From: an uncultured Methylophaga sp.
GTDB lineage: Bacteria > Pseudomonadota > Gammaproteobacteria > Nitrosococcales > Methylophagaceae
NCBI GenBank assembly: GCA_913055695.1
Contig: CAJXKF010000001.1
Location: 204,354 to 268,353 of the forward strand
Direction of reading: 5' to 3'
DNA length: 64,000 bases
Part shown: positions 11,301 through 19,966 of the stretch, one piece after another
How the letters are laid out: each line of letters opens with the position of its first letter
How positions within the stretch are numbered: position 1 is the first letter of the stretch
Made by a program: the position numbers and the translations under genes
The notes under the pieces: generated by a model
Told to the model about the DNA's origin: nothing
The model's database searches: none
What the model saw: only the letters and a program-made list of their open reading frames with translations

Positions 11301-11556
11301 GCTGACTGAGCTGTTCCAGTTGTAGCAGATTGTTGCTGGCCAGGATCTGCCGCTGCCGCTGGCTGAAAATATTGATGACATTGCTGAGACGACGGCTGCT
11401 GTCGCCAACCGGTAACAGCTTTTCAGATAAAGCCTGTCGGGAAGATTCAATCAGAGAGTGGGCATAGTTGGCCATCAGCGCCATGACAATAACCACTATT
11501 ACAGTGGTCATGGTCCAGACCTGGAGTTGTCGTTTGATACTCCAGTTTTTAAACAT
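8308..11556 (-). CDS. Membrane PAS-GGDEF-EAL cyclic-di-GMP enzyme
   Basis: Predicted dual-domain c-di-GMP synthase/phosphodiesterase, about 1082 aa from the ATG at 11556 (AGGAAACAGG precedes it; an upstream in-frame start at 11580 is less likely). Order: membrane segment near residues 14-34, a Gln/Leu-rich coiled-coil sensor region to about 320, second membrane segment, HAMP, two PAS domains, GGDEF, EAL. The active-site motif is intact (GGDEF at 733-737), with an RxxD inhibitory site (REGD) just before it. The EAL domain is also intact (EALLRW from 861, ITES, DDFGTGYSSL, VAEGVET). It follows ccoS by 55 bp on the same strand. Which activity dominates cannot be told. Confidence 0.92.
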   Translation of the reverse strand: MFKNWSIKRQLQVWTMTTVIVVIVMALMANYAHSLIESSRQALSEKLLPVGDSSRRLSNVINIFSQRQRQILASNNLLQLEQLSQRDVLEQQFQQNWLRLQPLFDEAEQKKRFASLFSFYQDFLVLDTDLYQRKQHLLKLSQQLHQYSEDIDIQSARLQQQLSELAVELGQRQLPARQAVAQRLKLSLSQLTAMNYQSFLAASDQELEQLRAGLEPRVSELEQQLSLLGEALLSRPELSRRLTEIRRDSQALVNLLRGDEGLFAMQQQQWLARALLQQTETSALSVMKVMSEQISEVADEVAAQTQQLVQAEVQQADNTRRQIISLSVLLSLAMLILAWRLLRNMQSPLTAIRQSIHALSAGQFETRMPVNNSDSEFELLAQDFNQFADNTEHLKSALEAAHLSLESRQQHIQAIVNGVPEAILMLTEPGIITDMNPAAEQVFGASVEELSGQSVLTFFTQTHPVDSMQALAARIAENPEFEGERRDGSPLSMWISLSRINDSDKVSWVCVVSDVTAWKQTDQRLQQLSVEQDAILENAIIGIAFVRDRHFVRVNQRFEQLFGLSREQLIGQSTEFFYPNQQAYLQFGEQAYSALMSGDSYEAQLELVRADGTKFWCAISGKAIEPDKPMDGAIWLFEDVTKQRENEEYLTRLASVDSLTGLPNRSVFHDRVEHAIHRAQRGNGRLAVFFLDLDHFKTINDSLGHRAGDMLLKAVAARIKSCLREGDTVARLGGDEFTLLLEDVRSAEYVGKVAEKVIEAMSTPYSIETTEVTISPSIGISLYPADGRDGDMLIRNADAAMYHAKKLGRNNFQFYSVEMNAAAAERLVMETALRRAVENGELMLHYQAQFDLDSGQMVGAEALLRWQSRDWGLISPARFIPILEDTGLIGLVGEWVLSEACNTYLQLKDALAAEFKMAVNLSGRQFKGGNLANDIRRLLRQNDMPATNLELEITESTLMEDTQLATLTLRELSQMGISLAIDDFGTGYSSLSYLKQFPLNVLKIDSSFIRDLITDKEDAAIVDAIMAMSERLGLSVVAEGVETEAQLDYLRQHHCQRAQGFLLSRPLDKEAFIALVEQAVSV

Positions 11557-11611
11557 CCTGTTTCCTGCCGTCCGTTCCAATCATGTTTGCTGTTGCTGCA
11601 ATAACGGCAGA

Positions 11612-11830
11612 CTAATTTTTGTGAGAAGAACGCTCAGCGTCATCATCGCTTTGCTGTTCGTCGCGCTTTGCCCGGTCTGCATCCTGCTCCTCATCATCGT
11701 CCATCAGCACCCGGTTGGCAGCGCCATCCATATCGTCGTATTGACCACTGCGTACTGCCCAGAAAAAAACACCGACGCCAATAATGCCCAGCAACAGCAT
11801 GCCCGGCAGTAAACCATAAATGACTTCCAT
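11612..11830 (-). CDS. ccoS: cbb3 oxidase assembly protein CcoS
   Basis: Small membrane protein needed for cofactor insertion into cbb3 cytochrome oxidase. The 72-aa product has one membrane helix (LLPGMLLLGIIGVGVFFWAV) followed by the family signature RSGQYDDMDGAANRVLMDDD. The tail is long, acidic and polar. AGAGGTCATT precedes the ATG. It lies 38 bp downstream of ccoI, as expected for a ccoGHIS assembly operon. Confidence 0.92.
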   Translation of the reverse strand: MEVIYGLLPGMLLLGIIGVGVFFWAVRSGQYDDMDGAANRVLMDDDEEQDADRAKRDEQQSDDDAERSSHKN

Positions 11831-11868
11831 AATGACCTCTATGCAGGAAGCGATTCAGAACAAATAGA

Positions 11869-14316
11869 TCAACCAGCCCGTTTTTTGAAAATGCGACCGA
11901 TTCGGGCCGCATTGGCAATAACCAGCAAGGAACTCATCGGCATGGTGACTGCTGCCACCAAGGGGCTGACCAATGCCATCATAGCTAATGGCACCATGAT
12001 AACGTTATAGCTGATTGACAGTACAATATTCTGACGGATTGTTTTCAGAGTCCGTGTTGCCAGTTGACGGGCCTCTGCCACCATTTTCAGTTCCTGGTGA
12101 GACAATACCACATCTGCGCTTTCGACTGACACATCGGTGCCGGACGCCATCGCCATACCCACATCGGCCTGAATCAGCGCCGGCGCATCATTGATGCCAT
12201 CGCCGACCATGGCAACAATATCCCCCTGCTGTTGTAACTGACGGATGACAGCTGATTTATCCTGAGGCAGGACCTCAGCCTGACGGGATACCTCTCCCAG
12301 CGGCGCGGTAACCGCATTGACAACGACTTGTCTGTCGCCACTGAGCACCGTGACCTTGATTCCCGTCGATAGCAGGAAGCGGACAGTATCAACAGCATCC
12401 TGGCGCAGTTCATCCAGCAGTCCAAGCAGCCCTATTATTTCACCGTCGACAGCGACCAGCACACAGCTGATGCCTCGGCTTTCATTAGCGGCAAGCTGCT
12501 GCATCTGGGCGCCACTGGCAGTCATGCCCTGCTGCTGTAACCAGGCAGCGGTGCCTACCCAGATCTGCTGGTCTCCGATTCTGGCGGTTACCCCTCGTCC
12601 CGGTGACGAGGCAAAGCCGCTGTTTTCAGACAAGCGTAGCCGTTTCTGTTTCGCTGCCTCACATATCGCTGTGGCGATAGCATGTTCGGAGTGTTGTTCC
12701 ACCGAGGCGGCCAGTCTGAGCAGCTCAGTCTCCTCAATAACGCTGAATGATTCGAGATGACTGACCCGCAGCCGACCTTCGGTCAGCGTACCGGTTTTGT
12801 CGAAGACCACATGATTGATCCGTGACAATTGCTCCAGGGCTTCCCCTCTCTTAATCAGCACGCCACGAGAAGCACCGGCACCGGTAGCGACAGCGACAGA
12901 CATCGGCGTTGCCATACCAAAAGCACAGGGACAGGTTACGACCAGGACTGAAGTCGCAGCCAGCAGAGCGATCTCAAAATCAAACTGCCACCAGTAAATA
13001 AAAGTCATGGTGGCGAGCGATAAGGTGGCCAGCACAAACCAGGGTACGATGCGATCGGCAAGACTCTGAATCGGTGCTTTAGATGCCTGGGCCTCATCCA
13101 TCAGCGTCACAATCTTGGCCAATGCGGTATTTCTCAATACTTGTTCGGTACGTACCCGGAATGCACCTTCACCGTTAATACTACCGGCGACAACCTTATC
13201 GCCGGGCTGTTTGGCAACAGGCAGTGATTCACCGGTCAGCATCGATTCATTGACCGCACTCTCGCCAGAAACAACAACACCGTCCACCGGCACATTGCCG
13301 CCCGGTTTAACCAGCATAATGTCCCCTATCTGCACATGACGAATTGGCACAATGCGGATATCCTCACCTTCCACCTTGTTAGCCAGTTTCGGCTGTAACT
13401 CAAGCAGGCGCTGGGTGGCAGACAGGGCACGCCGCTTGGATATCGCTTCGAGATAGCGCCCCACCAGAATCACAAACAGGAAATTCACCACGGTATCGAA
13501 ATAAACATCTCCCGTGGTCGAGGCAGTGAAGGTGACGTAGCTTGAATACAGATACGTTGATGTCGCACCGATGGCAATCGGCAAATCCATCGTCAGGTAA
13601 CGGTGTTTCAGACCGGTGAGACCGTTTTTGATAAAGGGATAACCGGAATACAGCAAGGTCGGGGTGGCGATAATAAAACCAATCCAGTGAAACCACTGGC
13701 GGAACTGCCCTTCATCAGCACCGGCGTAAAGCGCGATGGAAACCCAGGTCATGTTCATCATCGCAAAGCCGGCAAAAGCCATGCGATACAGCAAGCCGCG
13801 GTGACGTTTCGCCAGCGCACCTTCAGCCGTTTCCGGATCAAAAGGCACAGCGGCATAACCGATATCAGCGAGGATCTGCATCACCTGGGACAGACGAATC
13901 TGATTATTATCCCAGCGCAGTCTGAGCCTTTTGGCGGTCAGGTTGACTTCAGCATCGATAATCCCCTGCTGACGCTTCAGCGCTTTTTCAATCAGCCAGA
14001 CACAGGCCGCGCAATGTATTCCCTCGACCAGCAACTGGATGCTTCGCTGCGGTTCCAATGTATCAACGTAATCTGACTGGACTTCGTCCAGATCATAGGC
14101 ATCCAGCTCTTTTGCCACTATCGGCGGGGGTGACAGCTTGTCACTGCGGGTGGCCTGACTGTAGAAGCTCTCCAGGCCTGAAGCATGGATGGTTTCGCAC
14201 ACAGTCTGACAACCGTGACAACAGAAATCACGCTGTTGCCCGGCTAATGTCGATGTAAAAACACCCGGCTCGTCGACCGGCAGACCGCAGTGGTAGCACA
14301 AATCAGACACAATCAT
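11869..14316 (-). CDS. ccoI: Copper-exporting P1B-type ATPase CcoI (FixI)
   Basis: Membrane Cu(I) pump that supplies copper to the CuB centre of cbb3 oxidase. The 815-aa protein starts with the CcoI-specific Cys-rich region (CYHCGLPV...FCCHGCQTVC). Then come a heavy-metal-associated domain with CxxC at 102-105 (GIHCAACVW), the membrane CPC motif at 462-464, and the phosphorylation site Asp506 in DKTGT. The hinge motif GDGINDAPAL is present. The usual Ser-Glu-His-Pro of P1B ATPases reads SEHA at 543-546. It sits between ccoH and ccoS. Confidence 0.96.
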   Translation of the reverse strand: MIVSDLCYHCGLPVDEPGVFTSTLAGQQRDFCCHGCQTVCETIHASGLESFYSQATRSDKLSPPPIVAKELDAYDLDEVQSDYVDTLEPQRSIQLLVEGIHCAACVWLIEKALKRQQGIIDAEVNLTAKRLRLRWDNNQIRLSQVMQILADIGYAAVPFDPETAEGALAKRHRGLLYRMAFAGFAMMNMTWVSIALYAGADEGQFRQWFHWIGFIIATPTLLYSGYPFIKNGLTGLKHRYLTMDLPIAIGATSTYLYSSYVTFTASTTGDVYFDTVVNFLFVILVGRYLEAISKRRALSATQRLLELQPKLANKVEGEDIRIVPIRHVQIGDIMLVKPGGNVPVDGVVVSGESAVNESMLTGESLPVAKQPGDKVVAGSINGEGAFRVRTEQVLRNTALAKIVTLMDEAQASKAPIQSLADRIVPWFVLATLSLATMTFIYWWQFDFEIALLAATSVLVVTCPCAFGMATPMSVAVATGAGASRGVLIKRGEALEQLSRINHVVFDKTGTLTEGRLRVSHLESFSVIEETELLRLAASVEQHSEHAIATAICEAAKQKRLRLSENSGFASSPGRGVTARIGDQQIWVGTAAWLQQQGMTASGAQMQQLAANESRGISCVLVAVDGEIIGLLGLLDELRQDAVDTVRFLLSTGIKVTVLSGDRQVVVNAVTAPLGEVSRQAEVLPQDKSAVIRQLQQQGDIVAMVGDGINDAPALIQADVGMAMASGTDVSVESADVVLSHQELKMVAEARQLATRTLKTIRQNIVLSISYNVIMVPLAMMALVSPLVAAVTMPMSSLLVIANAARIGRIFKKRAG

Positions 14317-14361
14317 ACCCAGCTTGCAGCAGCTTTATGCGCATCTGCAATACAGCAATAA

Positions 14362-14865
14362 TCAGGGATCAATGCGAATGCGGCGGCTGATGATAAACTC
14401 GTCGTCACCACGCTTGGCTACGACAAGCACATCCCAGGTTCCCGGCAAATTAAAGCTGACATCGGCGATATAACTGCCATGACCGGACTTTTGCATATCC
14501 ACGGCAAAATCCGCATCCGCATCCGAGGGACGGTAGGCAAAAAACTTCACTGAATCGAGCAGCAGACCGGCTGAGTTCTTGCCGGTTATCAGCGCTTCAT
14601 AAGTCTGGCTCTGGTTGACTCGTGAATTCGTCGGTACCATCAGAATACCTGACCAACCCAGCGCCTTCTGTTCTGCTATACGCTTCTGGGTTTCAGCATA
14701 GGCTTCGCCTTTTTCATAAAAGTTTTCCACCACCAGATTAGGCGGGGACGAGAATGCCAGGTAGATAAATACGGCATTGGCAGCCAGAAACACAAATAAA
14801 AAGCTCAGTAAGCCCAGCACCCAGGGATTACGCAAAGCCTGTGGATTTTCTTGTGAAATTCTCAT
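14362..14865 (-). CDS. ccoH: FixH/CcoH family cbb3 assembly protein
   Basis: Membrane-anchored assembly factor that associates with CcoP and CcoN during cbb3 maturation. The 167-aa product has one N-terminal helix (VLGLLSFLFVFLAANAVFIYLAF) and a periplasmic beta-rich domain ending in RRIRIDP. NFYEKGEAY in the membrane-proximal part is typical of the family. GAGGAAAACA precedes the ATG. It lies 12 bp after ccoG and 45 bp before ccoI. Confidence 0.9.
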   Translation of the reverse strand: MRISQENPQALRNPWVLGLLSFLFVFLAANAVFIYLAFSSPPNLVVENFYEKGEAYAETQKRIAEQKALGWSGILMVPTNSRVNQSQTYEALITGKNSAGLLLDSVKFFAYRPSDADADFAVDMQKSGHGSYIADVSFNLPGTWDVLVVAKRGDDEFIISRRIRIDP

Positions 14866-14877
14866 TGTTTTCCTCGG

Positions 14878-16314
14878 TTACTCCGGCGTCATAAACATAC
14901 TGTTATAAGTGGTATCCAGTTGCGGCTGCTCCAGCACCCTCGCCTCAAAGGTAATCGGCGCCAGACCGTCCTCTGTCACATCCGCAGGCGCCCGCACCAG
15001 TGCGGTTACAGGCACCACCCGCCCAGGCTCGACGATGACTTCGTCTTCCATCCCGTGCAGACTCGCCCCTTCAAGACCGCTCACACTGTAACGCACGGTT
15101 ATCGGCTGCTGGGTTTTATTCAGCAGCTTCAGGGTGTATTTGTTCTGTATCGAACCGTCACTGAGTCTGACATACAAAGGCTGACGGTCGTGAATCACTT
15201 TGAACTCGGTCGGTGACAGCGTGGTAAAGCCATAGATAATCCCGCTCAAAGCCAGCAGCAGTATCAAACTGTAGATAATCACCCGCGGCCGTCTGTACAT
15301 CGGTAAGACGTTCTGGTCATGGTGCAGTTCCTTGTAGCTCGCATAGCGAATCAAACCCCGCGGCTGGTCGGTTTTGTCCATGATGCTGTCACAGGCGTCG
15401 ATGCACAGTCCGCAGGTGATACAGCCTTCCTGCTGGCCTTTACGGATATCGATGCCGGTGGGACAGACGGCGACGCAGACTTTACAGTCAATACAGCTGC
15501 CCTTGCTGCCATCGACGGCGCCTTTTTTGAGTTTGCCACGGGGTTCACCGCGCTCGGCGTCATAGGCCGGCAGCACGGTGTCCTGGTCGTACATGACACC
15601 CTGCAGACGGGCATAGGGGCAGAGCCAGAAGCAGACCTGTTCACGCATAAAGCCGGCAAAGCCGTAGGTGAAGATGCCGAAGGTGGCAAGTGCGACCCAG
15701 ACCGGCATCGGTGCCTGCAGGGTGAAGATGTCTCCCCATAGCTGGTAGGCGTCGGTAAACCAGGCGCAGAATGAGAGACCGGTGAGCAGCGCTATCGCAA
15801 TCCACAGGCTGTGTTTGGTCAATACCCGCCAGGTTTTATCAAAGGTCCAGGGGGCTTGTTTGAATTTATGCGCTTTTTGCGGGGTGTCACCTTCCAGTTT
15901 GGTTTCGATAAAGGTGTAGATGTCGGTCCAGACGGTCTGGAAGCAGAAGTAGCCGCAGAAAACGCGGCCGGCGACGCTGGTGACGGCGGCCAGCAGTATG
16001 GCGAAAAACAGCAGGGTCAGGGATAGCATCCAGATATCCTGCGGGAAGACGGTCAGGTCAAAAAAGCGGAACTGGCGGTCGGGAATGTCGAACAGAATGG
16101 CCTGCTGCCCGTCCCAGCGCAGGTAAGGCACCAAAAAGAAGAGAGACCAGACTGACATGCCCATCCATTTACGCAGACGGAAACGCCCTTTCAGCCGCTT
16201 CGCCACCACCTTTTCTTCACCGGTGTTGATGTGCCAGTCGGCCACTTCTTCGTAAATTGCATTGCTATCATTTGCTGTACTGGCTTGCTGCACGGCCATG
16301 CTGTTATCTGCCAT
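14878..16314 (-). CDS. ccoG: Polyferredoxin-like cbb3 accessory protein CcoG
   Basis: Membrane iron-sulfur protein reported to act as a cupric reductase in cbb3 oxidase assembly. I take the ATG at 16314 (MADNSMAVQQ; about 478 aa) rather than the TTG three codons upstream; no strong ribosome-binding site decides it. Membrane helices start near WMGMSVWSLFFLVPYLRW. FCGYFCFQTVWTD and CFWLCPYARLQ are conserved Cys motifs. Two 4Fe-4S clusters follow (CIDCKVCVAVCP, CITCGLCIDACD). The C-terminus is an Ig-like periplasmic domain. It follows a terminator, so it is probably expressed separately from ccoNOQP. Confidence 0.95.
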   Translation of the reverse strand: MADNSMAVQQASTANDSNAIYEEVADWHINTGEEKVVAKRLKGRFRLRKWMGMSVWSLFFLVPYLRWDGQQAILFDIPDRQFRFFDLTVFPQDIWMLSLTLLFFAILLAAVTSVAGRVFCGYFCFQTVWTDIYTFIETKLEGDTPQKAHKFKQAPWTFDKTWRVLTKHSLWIAIALLTGLSFCAWFTDAYQLWGDIFTLQAPMPVWVALATFGIFTYGFAGFMREQVCFWLCPYARLQGVMYDQDTVLPAYDAERGEPRGKLKKGAVDGSKGSCIDCKVCVAVCPTGIDIRKGQQEGCITCGLCIDACDSIMDKTDQPRGLIRYASYKELHHDQNVLPMYRRPRVIIYSLILLLALSGIIYGFTTLSPTEFKVIHDRQPLYVRLSDGSIQNKYTLKLLNKTQQPITVRYSVSGLEGASLHGMEDEVIVEPGRVVPVTALVRAPADVTEDGLAPITFEARVLEQPQLDTTYNSMFMTPE

Positions 16315-16360
16315 TTGCGTCAAGAGGATATATTAGTAACTTCTGATATTTATGCGTGAT

Positions 16361-16387
16361 AAAAAAGCCGACACCAGGCCGGCTTTT
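16361..16387 (-). terminator. Intrinsic terminator after the ccoNOQP operon
   Basis: An 8-bp stem AAAAGCCG / CGGCTTTT (16363-16370 with 16380-16387) is followed on the minus strand by six T residues. It lies 15 bp past the stop of the 38-codon gene and before ccoG, separating structural from assembly genes. Confidence 0.8.
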
Positions 16388-16402
16388 CATCCATGAAAGC
16401 TA

Positions 16403-16519
16403 TCAATCTTGTTTGTCGTCGCCCATCTGCTTCATGATTCTGTAGGCAATGACGCCAACGACAATGATAGCAATAACCACGCTGGCAATAGAGCCAATTA
16501 CTACTGCATCAAATCCCAT
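16403..16519 (-). CDS. 38-aa single-helix protein, candidate CcoM-type cbb3 subunit
   Basis: Short gene with an excellent ribosome-binding site (AGGAGGAAGCAGAAG, then ATG at 16519) and a TGA at 16403-16405. The product begins MGFDAVVIGSIASVVIAII, continues through VVGVIAYRIM and ends KQMGDDKQD. It is one hydrophobic helix (about residues 5-27) with a short charged C-terminal tail. It is the last gene before the cco terminator, 63 bp after ccoP. Size, topology and the start pattern (x-D-x-V-V-I, later Y-x-I-x-K) recall the CcoM subunit of Pseudomonas stutzeri cbb3 oxidase, which stabilises the complex; that comparison is from memory. Coding status is well supported, the CcoM identity is inference. 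Confidence 0.75.
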   Translation of the reverse strand: MGFDAVVIGSIASVVIAIIVVGVIAYRIMKQMGDDKQD

Positions 16520-16582
16520 CTTCTGCTTCCTCCTGAGGAATTTGCATGGCCCTGAATGATCATCAGGGCCATTAATCTATCT

Positions 16583-17509
16583 TTACTGACCACCACCAAA
16601 CTGGTGAACGTAAACAGCGAGTTTCTTGATTTCTGTCTCGGTCAAACGCTGGGTTTCAGTGCCGTCATATTCAGGCTCTTCTTCCCATTTTAGTGCTTCC
16701 AGTTTGACTGCCAGTTTTTCATTCCAGGCAGGCATAACGGCAACACGGGTTTGCGGATCAGAAGGATCATTGACACCGTGCAGAATGGTGTAACGGATCT
16801 CTTCCGGTTCACCGGAGAAACGCCAGATCTGATCAGTCAGATTGGCTGAACCCAATGCGTGAATACCTTTGGCATCGGCACCGTGACAACCCACACAGCC
16901 TTTGTCATTAAACAGTTTCCAGCCGGCTTCGGTCGCTTTGCTTTCAGACGCATTGATAACAAATTGAACCAGACTATCGACTTCTTCCGGTTTCAGTGTG
17001 TCTTTGTGCGCCATCATCATGCCCTGACGGCCTTTCGCCAATGTTTCGACGATGGTATTAATATCGCCTCCATACAACCAGTTATCATCAGCCAGGATCG
17101 GATAACCGGCGCCCGGGGCAGGCACACCACCGGTACCATGACAGGCGGCACAGTTGTCACCGTAAAGTACTTTACTGGAGCCGACGGCGTAGTTACGCAT
17201 ATCAGGGTCAGCCAGAATTTCTTCCACCGTCATCGCTGCCAGCTTCTCTTCAAATGGCGCCCTTTTAGCTTCAACTTCTGCCAGGTTTTCCTTGTATTCC
17301 TTGATCATGGTCCAGCCCAGTAAACCTTCAGTACTGTCATTGATCAGCGGCAGAGAAGGATAAAGAATGAAATACACCAGTACCAGCAGACCACTCAGGT
17401 AAAGGGCATTGGTCCACCAACGCGGTGGGGGATTTTCCAGCTCTCTGATACCATCCCATTCGTGTCCGGTATCAGACACTTCATTAGGATTCTTTTTGTT
17501 ATCAGCCAT
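16583..17509 (-). CDS. ccoP: cbb3 cytochrome c oxidase subunit III (diheme CcoP)
   Basis: Diheme c-type cytochrome subunit that feeds electrons to CcoO and CcoN. The ATG at 17509 has GGAGA upstream and starts [10 protein letters not shown]; an upstream in-frame start is rejected. The 308-aa protein has one membrane helix (NALYLSGLLVLVYFILY) and two heme c motifs (CAACH and CVGCH). Distal Met ligands are likely in the RQGMMMAH and VAVMPAWN regions. It overlaps ccoQ by 8 nt, suggesting coupled translation. Confidence 0.96.
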   Translation of the reverse strand: MADNKKNPNEVSDTGHEWDGIRELENPPPRWWTNALYLSGLLVLVYFILYPSLPLINDSTEGLLGWTMIKEYKENLAEVEAKRAPFEEKLAAMTVEEILADPDMRNYAVGSSKVLYGDNCAACHGTGGVPAPGAGYPILADDNWLYGGDINTIVETLAKGRQGMMMAHKDTLKPEEVDSLVQFVINASESKATEAGWKLFNDKGCVGCHGADAKGIHALGSANLTDQIWRFSGEPEEIRYTILHGVNDPSDPQTRVAVMPAWNEKLAVKLEALKWEEEPEYDGTETQRLTETEIKKLAVYVHQFGGGQ

Positions 17510-17714
17510 CTTTTTTCTCCGAATTTGTCTCGTCTTCGTCATCCAGCGGCATGGATCGGTGGGACTCAATCTTATCTTTGTTTTTCGGGTTCAGCACCCA
17601 GAAATACAGCCCTACCATCAGTAGAAAGATCACTACTGTAAATACCAGGCCGAACCAGTCGGTTCCGGTCATCGCGCTCCAATCAGTATGAAAATACTCT
17701 TGAAGTTTACTCAC
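17502..17714 (-). CDS. ccoQ: cbb3 oxidase subunit IV CcoQ
   Basis: Small subunit that stabilises the cbb3 complex. I start it at GTG 17714 ([15 protein letters not shown]), inside the end of ccoO, giving 70 aa; a TTG 21 bp upstream is possible but lies deeper in ccoO. One membrane helix ([20 protein letters not shown]) is followed by the charged tail [20 protein letters not shown]. It overlaps ccoO and ccoP by 8 nt each, so the three reading frames are interlocked. Confidence 0.9.
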   Translation of the reverse strand: MSKLQEYFHTDWSAMTGTDWFGLVFTVVIFLLMVGLYFWVLNPKNKDKIESHRSMPLDDEDETNSEKKDG

Positions 17715-18387
17715 GATAATCTCTGCCCGGCTCAAATTTCACCATTGTGCCCAGAACCTGCAGATAAGCGACCAGTGCTTCCATCTCGGTTTTACCCTCA
17801 ACGGCTTCTGCAGCACCCTTGATTTGCTCATCGTTATACGGGACACCCAGTGCTTTCATGGCACGCAGACGTTTCTCGATACCCTCACCATCAATGGTGG
17901 CGTCATGTAACCATGGATAACCAGGCATAACTGACTCAGGTACGACAGAACGGGGATCTTCCAGATGCTGGATATGCCAGGCATCAGAATATTTGCCACC
18001 GACACGGGCCAGATCAGGACCGGTACGTTTTGACCCCCACTGGAATGGATGGTCATACTGAGACTCGACCGCCAGAGAGTAATGACCGTAACGATCTTTT
18101 TCATCACGGAAGGGACGCACCATCTGCGAGTGACACAGATAACAGCCTTCACGCTGGTAGATGTCGCGACCAGCCAGTTCAAGTGCTGTGTAGGGACGGA
18201 CGCCTTTCAGCTCTTCATATTCCGGAAACACATCATCTTCAAAAGTGGTATCCAGATAGAACAGCGGGACGATTTCAACGATACCGCCGACCGAGACGAC
18301 CAGTGCTGTTGCCAGTACCAGAGCCCAGATATTTTTCTCCAGTTTTTCCTGGAAGGTAACTGGTTTATTAGAATTATGATCAGACAT
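17707..18387 (-). CDS. ccoO: cbb3 cytochrome c oxidase subunit II (monoheme CcoO)
   Basis: Membrane-anchored monoheme cytochrome c of cbb3 oxidase, 226 aa from the ATG at 18387, which has a perfect AAGGAG upstream. An N-terminal helix ([21 protein letters not shown]) precedes the single heme motif CYLCH in [20 protein letters not shown] Met ligand is likely in [12 protein letters not shown]. It follows ccoN by 10 bp. Confidence 0.96.
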   Translation of the reverse strand: MSDHNSNKPVTFQEKLEKNIWALVLATALVVSVGGIVEIVPLFYLDTTFEDDVFPEYEELKGVRPYTALELAGRDIYQREGCYLCHSQMVRPFRDEKDRYGHYSLAVESQYDHPFQWGSKRTGPDLARVGGKYSDAWHIQHLEDPRSVVPESVMPGYPWLHDATIDGEGIEKRLRAMKALGVPYNDEQIKGAAEAVEGKTEMEALVAYLQVLGTMVKFEPGRDYRE

Positions 18388-18397
18388 TCCAGTCTCC

Positions 18398-19822
18398 TTA
18401 AATATTAGCCGCAGTCGCCATTTCGGCAGACGGTTTGGCAATCGCGCGACGGATGGTCACGGTGACGTTGAACAACATGACGCAGGCCCCCAGGAAGAAA
18501 ATCAGACCGCCTACTGCACGCATCGCATAGTAAGGATGCATCTGGGCGACTGATTCAACGAAGGTATAGGCCAGATTGCCGTATTCGTCGTAGGCACGCC
18601 ACATCAGACCCTGCATGATGCCTGATACCCACATCGCAGTAATGTAGACCGCGGTACCGATGGTTGCCATCCAGAAGTGAATGTTGACCAGACGCACGGA
18701 ATACATGGTGGTACCCCACATACGTTCAACCATGTGATACAGCGCGCCGATAGAGACCATCGCTACCCAGCCAAGTGCACCGGAGTGAACGTGACCGATA
18801 GTCCAGTCAGTGTAGTGAGACAGTGCATTTACTGTTTTGGACGACATGACCGGGCCTTCGAAGGTCGACATGGCATAGAACGCCAGCGAGACAATCAGGA
18901 AACGCAGAATGTAGTCGGTACGCAGTTTATCCCAGGCACCTGACAGGGTGAACATACCGTTGATTGCACCACCCCACGAAGGAATAATCATCGCCAGCGA
19001 GATCGCAGCACCGAGAGAACCGGTCCAGTCTGGCAGCGCAGTATATTGCAGATGGTGAGCCCCCAGCCAAACATAACCGAATACCAGCGCCCAGAAGTGA
19101 ATAACAGAGAGTCGATAGGAATATACCGGACGGTTAGCCTGCTTCGGAACGAAATAGTACATGATGCCGAGGAAGCCTGCGGTCAGGAAGAAGCCTACCG
19201 CGTTATGGCCATACCACCATTGAATCATTGCATCATGAACACCGGCGAAGATGGAGTAGGATTTGAACAACTCAACCGGAATCGCCAGGCTGTTGACCAC
19301 ATGCAGGTAGGTGATCATGATCATCATCGCCAGGAAGAACCAGTTCGCCACGTAAATATGTGACACCTTACGGATCGAAATGGTCATGATGAAGTTGAAG
19401 GTATAAGCCAGCCAGACAGCAGCAATCAGGATATCGATCGGCCATTCCAGTTCCGCATATTCTTTGGATTGGGTGTAACCCAATGGCAGCGTAATGATCG
19501 CGGACAGGATTACCAGGTTCCAGCCCCAGAAGGTGAACCAGGCCATTTTGTCACTCCACAGGCGAGTACCACAGGTACGCTGTACCACGTAATAGGCGGT
19601 CGCCATCAGAGTGGAACCACCGAATGCAAAAATGACCGCATTGGTGTGCACCGGACGCAGACGTCCGAAGCTAATATAGGGATTGTCGAAGTTCAGAACC
19701 GGCCAGGCTAGTTCCGAAGCGATATAAACACCGACACCGGTGCCGATGACCAAGTAGACACACGCCATATAGGCGAACCACTTGACCACCTGATAGTTAT
19801 ACTGCTGTTGTTCCGCTTGCAT
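18398..19822 (-). CDS. ccoN: cbb3 cytochrome c oxidase catalytic subunit CcoN
   Basis: Catalytic heme-copper subunit with low-spin heme b and the heme b3-CuB oxygen-reduction site. The 474-aa protein from the ATG at 19822 (AGAAGG ten bases upstream) has about 12 membrane helices. Metal-ligand regions include [47 protein letters not shown] and [14 protein letters not shown]. First gene of ccoNOQP and the 38-codon gene. An FNR-type site lies 145 bp upstream, so induction under low oxygen is expected. Confidence 0.97.
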   Translation of the reverse strand: MQAEQQQYNYQVVKWFAYMACVYLVIGTGVGVYIASELAWPVLNFDNPYISFGRLRPVHTNAVIFAFGGSTLMATAYYVVQRTCGTRLWSDKMAWFTFWGWNLVILSAIITLPLGYTQSKEYAELEWPIDILIAAVWLAYTFNFIMTISIRKVSHIYVANWFFLAMMIMITYLHVVNSLAIPVELFKSYSIFAGVHDAMIQWWYGHNAVGFFLTAGFLGIMYYFVPKQANRPVYSYRLSVIHFWALVFGYVWLGAHHLQYTALPDWTGSLGAAISLAMIIPSWGGAINGMFTLSGAWDKLRTDYILRFLIVSLAFYAMSTFEGPVMSSKTVNALSHYTDWTIGHVHSGALGWVAMVSIGALYHMVERMWGTTMYSVRLVNIHFWMATIGTAVYITAMWVSGIMQGLMWRAYDEYGNLAYTFVESVAQMHPYYAMRAVGGLIFFLGACVMLFNVTVTIRRAIAKPSAEMATAANI

Positions 19823-19966
19823 AGCGACCACACCTTCTCTCTTTGGAAAACTCTCTCTCAGTCTCGTTATTTATCTTGTTGAGACCAGGACCCTTTTCAT
19901 TACGCCTTTATAAATAAAGCATGCTGAATTTTACCTGAACGAGTCCTTTAGTATGGGCTGCAAGTC

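Noticed and set aside
16393-16406. Second FNR-like site (minus TTGAT-AGCT-TTCAT) before ccoG
   Set aside because: Only eight of ten bases match and it lies in the stop region of the small gene, upstream of a terminator.
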